Assembly: GCA_036502405.1 (NCBI GenBank)
Contig: DASXYP010000065.1
Location: 1-64,000, forward strand
Length of the DNA stretch: 64,000 bases
From: Chersky-806 sp036502405
Lineage (GTDB): Bacteria > Actinomycetota > Acidimicrobiia > IMCC26256 > JAENVU01
Reading direction: 5' to 3'
Below, in pieces: positions 58,934 to 64,000 of this stretch (positions are counted from its first letter, which is position 1; each line of letters opens with the position of its first letter). The position numbers and the translations under genes are program-made. Under the pieces are notes generated by a model that saw only the letters and a program-made list of their open reading frames with translations, ran no database searches and was not told the origin of the DNA.

Positions 58934-60412
58934 GTGCCCCGCCTCCGGATGAGCCGCTCGACGGCCGCGCTCGGAGTCGCGCTCGCCGGTGCGGCCGTCG
59001 TGGCCGGCATGGCGGCGACGCGCGCGCGGCGCACGACCCTGCGTCCGGTGGTCGGTACCGGCGTGCTCGCACGCAACGCGCGGCTCGCCGGCCTCGGCGC
59101 CCGCACCGGCACCGGGTACGCGCTACATCGGGCCCGGCGGCGCTTCACCTCGGCCGAGCGCCGCGAGGAGCTCGATCAGGAGCACGAGATCCGGACCGCA
59201 GAGCAGGTTGCGGCGACGCTCGGCAACATGAAGGGCGCGCTGATGAAACTCGGCCAGATGCTCAGCTACCTGGACGAGGGGATGCCGGAGCACCTGCGCG
59301 CCGCATTGGCGCAGCTCCAGCACGACGCACCACCGATGAGCGCGGAGCTCGCCGCCTCGATGATCGAGCAGGAGCTCGGTCGCCACCCGGACGAGCTCTT
59401 CGAGGAGTGGGACCCGGTGCCGATCGCCTCCGCCTCCATCGGGCAGGTGCACCGGGCGATCACCCGCGAGGGAGTCCCGGTGGCGGTGAAGGTGCAGTAC
59501 CCCGGCGTCGCAGCCGCGATCGAAGCCGACCTCGGAAGCATCGGGATCGTCTTCGGCGGCCTCGGGCAGATCTTCCCGGGACTGGATTCCGGTCCCCTGG
59601 TGGCCGAGCTGCGCCTGCGCCTCCGCGAGGAGCTGGACTACCTGCGCGAGGCGAGGCACCAGCAGCAGTTCGCGGACTACTACGCAGCCCACCCGTTCAT
59701 CCACGTCCCGTCGGTGCTCCCGGCCTACTCGTCGGCACGCGTGCTGACGTCGGAGCTCGCCACCGGAGCTCGGTTCGCCGAGCTGGAGTCGTGGTCCCAG
59801 GAGGAGCGCAACCTGGCGGCCGAGGCCATCTTCCGGTTCGTGTTCGGCAGCCTGTACCGCCTGCGCCTCTTCAACGGCGACCCGCATCCGGGCAACTACC
59901 TGTTCGAGCCCGGCGGCCGGGTCACGTTCCTCGACTTCGGCCTCGTCACGCCGTTCGGTGACGCCGAGATGGTGACGCTGCGGGCCCTCATCGAGAGCAT
60001 CGTCCTGCGACCGGACCCGGCCGCGTTCCGGCGCGCGGTGGAGACGGCCGGGTTCCTGAAGCCCGGTGCGCCGGTGACCGACGCCGAGGTCGTCGACTAC
60101 TTCGGGCACTTCTACGAGTACCTCCAGGAGGACCGCGCCTCGACGCTCGACCACGAGTTCGCGAGCGAGAACGTGCGCCGGGTCTTCGACGCCACCGGTC
60201 CGTACCGGGAGATCATGCGCTACGCGAACGTGCCGCGGGCCTTCGTCGTCGTGCAGCGGATCAACCTGGGGCTCTTCGCGGTCCTCGCCTCGCTCGGGGC
60301 GACGGCGAACTGGCGCCGGCTGGCCGAGGAGCTCTGGCCCTGGGTGCAGGGGCCGGCCTCGACGCCGCTCGGCGAGCTGGAGCAGGCGTGGCGCACCCGG
60401 CACGGTCGCTGA
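58934..60412 (+). CDS. UbiB/ABC1/AarF-family kinase-like protein
   Basis: A 492-residue atypical kinase-like protein. An N-terminal hydrophobic stretch (ALGVALAGAAVVAGMAA) is followed by the family K-x-G-Q helix in MKLGQMLSYLDEGMP (residue 104 on), the alanine-rich loop ASASIGQVHRA replacing the glycine loop, VAVKVQYPGV, the catalytic NGDPHPGNYLFE (from about 314) and FLDFGLVTPFG (DFG). In E. coli and yeast the family supports ubiquinone synthesis; in actinobacteria it may serve menaquinone or lipid metabolism. GTG at 58934 is placed by TAACGT 7 nt upstream; an ATG at 58949 is an alternative. Confidence 0.88.
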   Translation: MPRLRMSRSTAALGVALAGAAVVAGMAATRARRTTLRPVVGTGVLARNARLAGLGARTGTGYALHRARRRFTSAERREELDQEHEIRTAEQVAATLGNMKGALMKLGQMLSYLDEGMPEHLRAALAQLQHDAPPMSAELAASMIEQELGRHPDELFEEWDPVPIASASIGQVHRAITREGVPVAVKVQYPGVAAAIEADLGSIGIVFGGLGQIFPGLDSGPLVAELRLRLREELDYLREARHQQQFADYYAAHPFIHVPSVLPAYSSARVLTSELATGARFAELESWSQEERNLAAEAIFRFVFGSLYRLRLFNGDPHPGNYLFEPGGRVTFLDFGLVTPFGDAEMVTLRALIESIVLRPDPAAFRRAVETAGFLKPGAPVTDAEVVDYFGHFYEYLQEDRASTLDHEFASENVRRVFDATGPYREIMRYANVPRAFVVVQRINLGLFAVLASLGATANWRRLAEELWPWVQGPASTPLGELEQAWRTRHGR

Positions 60413-60497
60413 ACGCCGGGTGAAGAGACCGATGGCAACCGAACCCGGACCTCGTGGCCGGGGGCGTTTGGAGCCATAAAGCCGGGACGCCGGACTG

Positions 60498-60503
60498 TAG
60501 GCT
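60498..60503 (+). promoter_or_regulatory. -10 hexamer TAGGCT before the acyl-CoA dehydrogenase
   Basis: TAGGCT lies 9 nt before the ATG at 60513; no ribosome binding site. Same hexamer as at 36469. Confidence 0.45.
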
Positions 60504-60512
60504 TCCCTCACC

Positions 60513-61679
60513 ATGGACTTCGACCTGCCGCCCGAGCTGGCGGAGCTCCAGGCCTCCGTGCGCAAGCTCGCCCAGGAGCGGGTCGCGCCCCGGGCGAGGG
60601 AGATCGACCTCACCGAGGAGTATCCCCAGGACCTCTTCGAGCTCTTCGTCGAGACCGGTCTCGCCGGCCTCTGCGTGCCCGAGGAGTACGGCGGCTCCGG
60701 GGCGGGGATCCTCGGTCTCGCGATCGCCATCGAGGAGGTCGCCAAGTACTCGAACGCCGCCGCGCTCATGCTGCTGCTCACCCGGCTCCCCACCGGCCCG
60801 CTGCTGATCGCCGGGTCCGAGGCGATGAAGCACAAGTACCTCACGCCGATCACGACCGGGGAGCAGCGCGCCGCCTTCGGCCTCTCCGAGCCCCAGGCGG
60901 GCAGCGACGTGATGGGCATGCGCACGAAGGCGGTCCAGGACGGCGACGACTGGATCCTCACCGGCACGAAGTGCTGGATGTCCGGGGTGCGCCAGGCCGA
61001 CTGGTACTGCGTGTTCGCCAAGACGGGGCCCGTCGACAGCCGGTCCCACGACAGCGTCACCGCGTTCGTCGTCGAGCGGCAGTGGGACGGGGTCTCGGTC
61101 GGGCGCGTGGACAAGAAGATGGGGGTCAAGGGCGTCGACACCGGCGAGCTCCTGCTCGACGGCGTGCGCGTCCCGGCCGAGAACGTGGTCGGCGACATCG
61201 GCGGGTTCCGCCTGTGCATGCTCGGGCTCAACGCCATGCGACCGATCGTCGCGGCCCGGGGCATCGGCCTCGCCGAGGGTGCGCTGATGTACGCGGTCGA
61301 ATACGCGAAGCAGCGCGAGGCGTTCACGAAGACGATCGCGGACTTCCAGGGCATCCAGTGGAAGATCGCCGAGCTCGCGACCGAGATCGAGGCGGCGCGA
61401 CTGCTCACGTACCGCGCCGCGTGGATGGCGGACCGCGGGCAGTTCACCAAGGAGTACGTCCCCTACCTCTCCATGTGCAAGTACTACGCGACCGAGCTCG
61501 CGGTGAAGACGAGCAACCACGCGCTGCAGATGCTCGGGGCCGCGGGATACATGCAGGACCACCCGATGGAGCTCTACTACCGCGACGCGAAGCAGCTGAC
61601 GATCGTCGAAGGGACGTCGCAGGTGCAGCTCGGTCTCATCGCGAAGGGCGTCCTCGACCACGACCTCTGGTGGGACTAG
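60513..61679 (+). CDS. Acyl-CoA dehydrogenase
   Basis: An FAD enzyme that makes the trans-2-enoyl-CoA in acyl-chain oxidation. The 388-residue protein has FDLPPELAELQASVRKLAQE, GLCVPEEYGGSGAG, the flavin signature AAFGLSEPQAGSDVMGMRTKA, KCWMSGVRQADWYCVF, the second signature region and TIVEGTSQVQLGLIAKGVL with the glutamate at the catalytic position of short/medium-chain enzymes. Length is normal. ATG at 60513, 9 nt behind TAGGCT. trpD follows 4 bp later, so the two may be co-transcribed though unrelated in function. The chain length of the substrate is not visible. Confidence 0.92.
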   Translation: MDFDLPPELAELQASVRKLAQERVAPRAREIDLTEEYPQDLFELFVETGLAGLCVPEEYGGSGAGILGLAIAIEEVAKYSNAAALMLLLTRLPTGPLLIAGSEAMKHKYLTPITTGEQRAAFGLSEPQAGSDVMGMRTKAVQDGDDWILTGTKCWMSGVRQADWYCVFAKTGPVDSRSHDSVTAFVVERQWDGVSVGRVDKKMGVKGVDTGELLLDGVRVPAENVVGDIGGFRLCMLGLNAMRPIVAARGIGLAEGALMYAVEYAKQREAFTKTIADFQGIQWKIAELATEIEAARLLTYRAAWMADRGQFTKEYVPYLSMCKYYATELAVKTSNHALQMLGAAGYMQDHPMELYYRDAKQLTIVEGTSQVQLGLIAKGVLDHDLWWD

Positions 61680-61683
61680 GGCG

Positions 61684-62751
61684 ATGAGCGCCGACGCCAC
61701 CACGGTCTCGTGGCCCGACGTGCTCGGGCCGCTGTCGCGCCGCGACGATCTGCCGGCCGAGCTGGTCGACGCGGCGATGGCGACGATCCTCGGGGGCGAG
61801 GCGACGGACGCGCAGATCGCCGCGTTCGCCGTGCTGCTCCGCGCGAAGGGGGAGACCCCGGTCGAGCTGGCCGCGCTGGTGCGGACGATGCTGCGGTTCG
61901 CGGAGCCGATGCCGATCGAGCCCGAGGGGCCGGCCGGGCCGCTCGTCGACACCTGCGGCACCGGCGGTGACCGCTCGCACACGTTCAACATCTCGACGGT
62001 CGCCGCGGTGGTCGTCGCGGGCGCCGGCGTGCGCGTCGCCAAGCACGGCAACCGCGCCGCCTCCTCCGCCTGTGGCTCCGCCGACCTGCTCGAGGAGCTG
62101 GGCGTCGTGATCGACCTCGGCCCCGCCGGAGTGGTCCGGTGCATCGAGGAGACGAACATCGGGTTCTGCTTCGCGCAACGGTTCCACGCCGCGATGCGCT
62201 TCGCGGCCCCGATCCGGCCGCAGCTCGGGGTCCCGACGACCTTCAACTTCCTCGGGCCCCTGGCGAACCCGGCCCGGGTCACGCGCCAGGTCGTGGGGGT
62301 GTCGGATCCCGCGATGGCCGAACGCGTGATCGGCACGCTCGCGGAGCTCGGCGCCGAGCACGCGATGGTCTTCTTCGGCCACGACGGCCTGGACGAGCTG
62401 ACGACCACAGACCTCTCGACCGTGCGTGAGCTCCGCGCCGGCGAGATCCACCGCACGGTGCTGGACCCACTGGACCTCGGGATCCCGCGCGCGTCGGCCG
62501 GGGACCTGCGCGGCGGGAGCCGGGCCGACAACGCGAAGATCGCCCGGCGCGTGCTCGACGCGGAGAAGGGCCCGGTGCGTGACGTCGTGCTGCTGAACGC
62601 GGCCGCCGCGCTCGTGGTCGCGGGCGCCGCGCCCGATCTCGCCGCCGGTGTCGAGACGGCCGCCCAGTCGATCGACTCGGGACGGGCCGCCGCGACCCTC
62701 GAGCGCTGGATCGCGATCAGTCGATCCGCGCGCGAGGCGGAGGCGGCGTAG
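61684..62751 (+). CDS. trpD: Anthranilate phosphoribosyltransferase
   Basis: Second step of tryptophan synthesis: joins anthranilate to PRPP. The 355-residue protein has the PRPP-binding VDTCGTGGDRSHTFNIST, VAKHGNRAASSACGSADLLEELG, the anthranilate region FAQRFHAAMRFAAPIRPQLG, TTFNFLGPLANPA and GHDGLDELTTTD, all conserved. Length is normal. ATG at 61684 directly after the acyl-CoA dehydrogenase. No other trp gene is in the window, so the pathway is dispersed. Confidence 0.95.
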   Translation: MSADATTVSWPDVLGPLSRRDDLPAELVDAAMATILGGEATDAQIAAFAVLLRAKGETPVELAALVRTMLRFAEPMPIEPEGPAGPLVDTCGTGGDRSHTFNISTVAAVVVAGAGVRVAKHGNRAASSACGSADLLEELGVVIDLGPAGVVRCIEETNIGFCFAQRFHAAMRFAAPIRPQLGVPTTFNFLGPLANPARVTRQVVGVSDPAMAERVIGTLAELGAEHAMVFFGHDGLDELTTTDLSTVRELRAGEIHRTVLDPLDLGIPRASAGDLRGGSRADNAKIARRVLDAEKGPVRDVVLLNAAAALVVAGAAPDLAAGVETAAQSIDSGRAAATLERWIAISRSAREAEAA

Positions 62752-62753
62752 CC

Positions 62754-63551
62754 GTGGCGAGCGCGCTCCAGTGCCCGGCGTGCGGGCACAAGCATCGCCT
62801 CACCGGGCTGTCGGGTGAGCCCGTCTTCGCGTGCGAGGAGTGCGGCCGTCTGTTGAAGACGCCGGTCGAGTACCGCCGCCCGGATCCGTCGACGCCGGCC
62901 GAAGCGCCGCGCCCGAACGGCTCGGCCCGGTCGCGGCGGGGCGGCTCGCCGTCACGACAGCCGGTTCCCGCGCGCCCCGCGGCCCGCGCCGCGCCCGCCG
63001 CGCCGCGCGCCGCCGCCGCGGCCACGCCTCCACGGCGCCGTCGGGGGCCACGACCTCCGGCGACGATCGCGGTGCCCCTGCAGATCCTCGCTTGGGTCGC
63101 CGCCGTCCTGCTGGGCGGGATCATCGTCCGCTACCTGGCCCGGTGGACGGGGCTCCTGACCGGGGACTCGGTCATCGACATCATCACCGGCAGCGGGTGG
63201 GGCCGGTACCTCCGGCTGTTCGCGCTCGTCCCGTTCTGGGCGCTCGTCAGCGCGGGCCTGATGACGGCGTTCGTCGAGGGTGGGCGCTGGTGGGCCGCGC
63301 GGCGGGGTGTCGTCGCGGGCCGGCCGCCGGGCGCGACCGCGAAGCCTCGGCCCGCGCCGCGCGCCGCGTCCAAGCCTGCGCCCGCGCCGGCGACCCGTCG
63401 CCCGTCCGCCGAGCCGGAGCCCGCGCCCGCTCCCACGCCCGCGCCCGCGAAGGCGGCGACCGAGACCCGAACGCCGTCGGCGGCGGCCGCCGCACCACGC
63501 GTGCGGCGGATCCCGAAGCGCGACATCTCGTCGCTCGGGGACGGCACCTAG
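62754..63551 (+). CDS. Zinc-ribbon protein with low-complexity regions and two membrane helices
   Basis: A 265-residue protein. The N-terminus is a zinc ribbon (CPACGHKHRL and CEECGRL). A disordered part rich in Ala, Pro and Arg follows, then two hydrophobic helices (VPLQILAWVAAVLLGGIIV and YLRLFALVPFWALVSAGLM), then another Pro/Ala-rich tail with repeated P-A-P-A and a basic end. No family is recognised. GTG two bases behind trpD, so it is coupled to it in transcription. The stop codon shares CTAG with the convergent gene. Confidence 0.65.
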   Translation: MASALQCPACGHKHRLTGLSGEPVFACEECGRLLKTPVEYRRPDPSTPAEAPRPNGSARSRRGGSPSRQPVPARPAARAAPAAPRAAAAATPPRRRRGPRPPATIAVPLQILAWVAAVLLGGIIVRYLARWTGLLTGDSVIDIITGSGWGRYLRLFALVPFWALVSAGLMTAFVEGGRWWAARRGVVAGRPPGATAKPRPAPRAASKPAPAPATRRPSAEPEPAPAPTPAPAKAATETRTPSAAAAAPRVRRIPKRDISSLGDGT

Positions 63552-64000
63552 CCGGGACGATCCGCCAGCGCGGGCGGGAGCGGCTCGGTACCCGACGGGA
63601 ACACGTGCGCGCGGCCGGTCGCGACCTGGCGGACGAGCCAGCGGGCCACCACGGCGAGCTCGTCGGGGTGGACGTCGGAATGGACCTCGGTGGGCGGGGC
63701 AGTGGGCGTCCCGGGCCGCTCGTCGTCGGGCTCGTCGGTGAGCGTCAAGCGGCCGTCGTGCAGCTCCACCACCCCCGACGCGGTCAGCACCCGCAGCCGT
63801 CCGGAGGCGCGCAGCCACGCGAGCAGGTGCTGGTGGGCGAGCACGCCCCGGACCGCAGCCCGCTGGTCGCGCGCGACCGCGGCGGCCTCGAGCTGCCCGG
63901 CGGCGGCGAGGTCGCCCATCCGGCCCGTGAGCGCGTCGACCACGACGGCCGGGTCACCCGAGAGCGCGCGCACGACCGCGTCGGTCGCGACCCGGTATTC
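63548..64000 (-). CDS. C-terminal part of a DEDD-exonuclease/UvrC-like nuclease (cut by window edge)
   Basis: An open frame of at least 150 codons that runs off the end of the window. DALTGRMGDLAAAGQLEAAA followed by VARDQRAAV is a UVR-like helical hairpin, and the rest is a helical and beta tail ending at 63548. This looks like the C-terminal part of actinobacterial proteins that join a DnaQ-type DEDD exonuclease to a UvrC-like GIY-YIG nuclease. Neither catalytic domain is in the window, so the call rests on the UVR motif alone. Confidence 0.55.
   Translation of the reverse strand, partial: EYRVATDAVVRALSGDPAVVVDALTGRMGDLAAAGQLEAAAVARDQRAAVRGVLAHQHLLAWLRASGRLRVLTASGVVELHDGRLTLTDEPDDERPGTPTAPPTEVHSDVHPDELAVVARWLVRQVATGRAHVFPSGTEPLPPALADRPG

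Noticed and set aside
1..64000. CRISPR arrays, prophage, transposase or integrase genes
   Set aside because: I found no direct-repeat array and no transposase, integrase or phage structural protein. The R1/R2 repeats and hairpin copies are the only repeat signals and have no recognisable mobility gene.

Overview
The window is high-GC bacterial DNA, most likely from an actinomycete-type organism (Actinomycetota), possibly a deep-branching class such as Acidimicrobiia. The reasons are two WhiB-family iron-sulfur regulators (one a WhiB7 type with an AT-hook), an F420/FMN-type PPOX protein, many GTG starts, an AddAB-type recombination pair, a class A RNase P RNA with actinobacterial spacing, and many start codons placed 6-9 nt behind a TANNNT -10 hexamer (leaderless transcripts). 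The class is an inference; the phylum is well supported.

Region 1 (0.3-10.6 kb) is a sugar-catabolism locus. It has two paralogous NAD/metal-dependent family 4 glycoside hydrolases, an FGGY sugar kinase, a beta-hydroxyacid dehydrogenase, a ThuA-like protein, an alpha/beta hydrolase, a RidA-like protein, glucosamine-6-phosphate deaminase and a YczE-type membrane protein. Two divergent operons meet at 5455-5537, where an inverted repeat covers the -35 of a clear promoter. No transporter and no regulator gene lies in the locus.

Region 2 (10.7-22.9 kb) holds a giant adenylate cyclase/ATPase/TPR regulator and a decayed MFS transporter. These are followed by a molybdenum-enzyme cluster (pterin dehydratase, MobA, FdhD, FdhF/YdeP-type oxidoreductase), two tandem inositol-phosphatase-like genes, whiB7 behind a long leader with an upstream ORF and a terminator/antiterminator pair, a flippase-like membrane protein, and tRNA-Val(TAC) overlapping that gene's end.

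Region 3 (22.9-45 kb) is mostly housekeeping: PPOX protein, thioesterase, SRPBCC protein, HhH-GPD glycosylase, cyclopropane-fatty-acid synthase, pyrophosphatase, addB-addA and a class A PBP. A zinc-ribbon/RNase HI/phosphatase set corresponds to the mycobacterial Rv2229c-Rv2228c neighbourhood but is unfused. An amine oxidase, a GT87 transferase, a secreted GH-A glycosidase and a GPAT-like acyltransferase follow.

Region 4 (45-52.6 kb) looks accessory: small secreted or membrane orphans, a 1.2 kb stretch without a gene that is full of long hairpins (two of them copies of each other), an acyltransferase remnant, and a 58-60 bp duplicated sequence on either side of a glycosyltransferase gene. Region 5 (52.6-64 kb) returns to core genes: rnpB on the minus strand, a large secreted sugar-dehydrogenase-like protein with PKD and LamG modules, a CaCA exchanger, a WhiB2-like gene, a UbiB-family kinase-like protein, acyl-CoA dehydrogenase, trpD, and the end of a DEDD-exonuclease/UvrC-like gene cut by the window edge.
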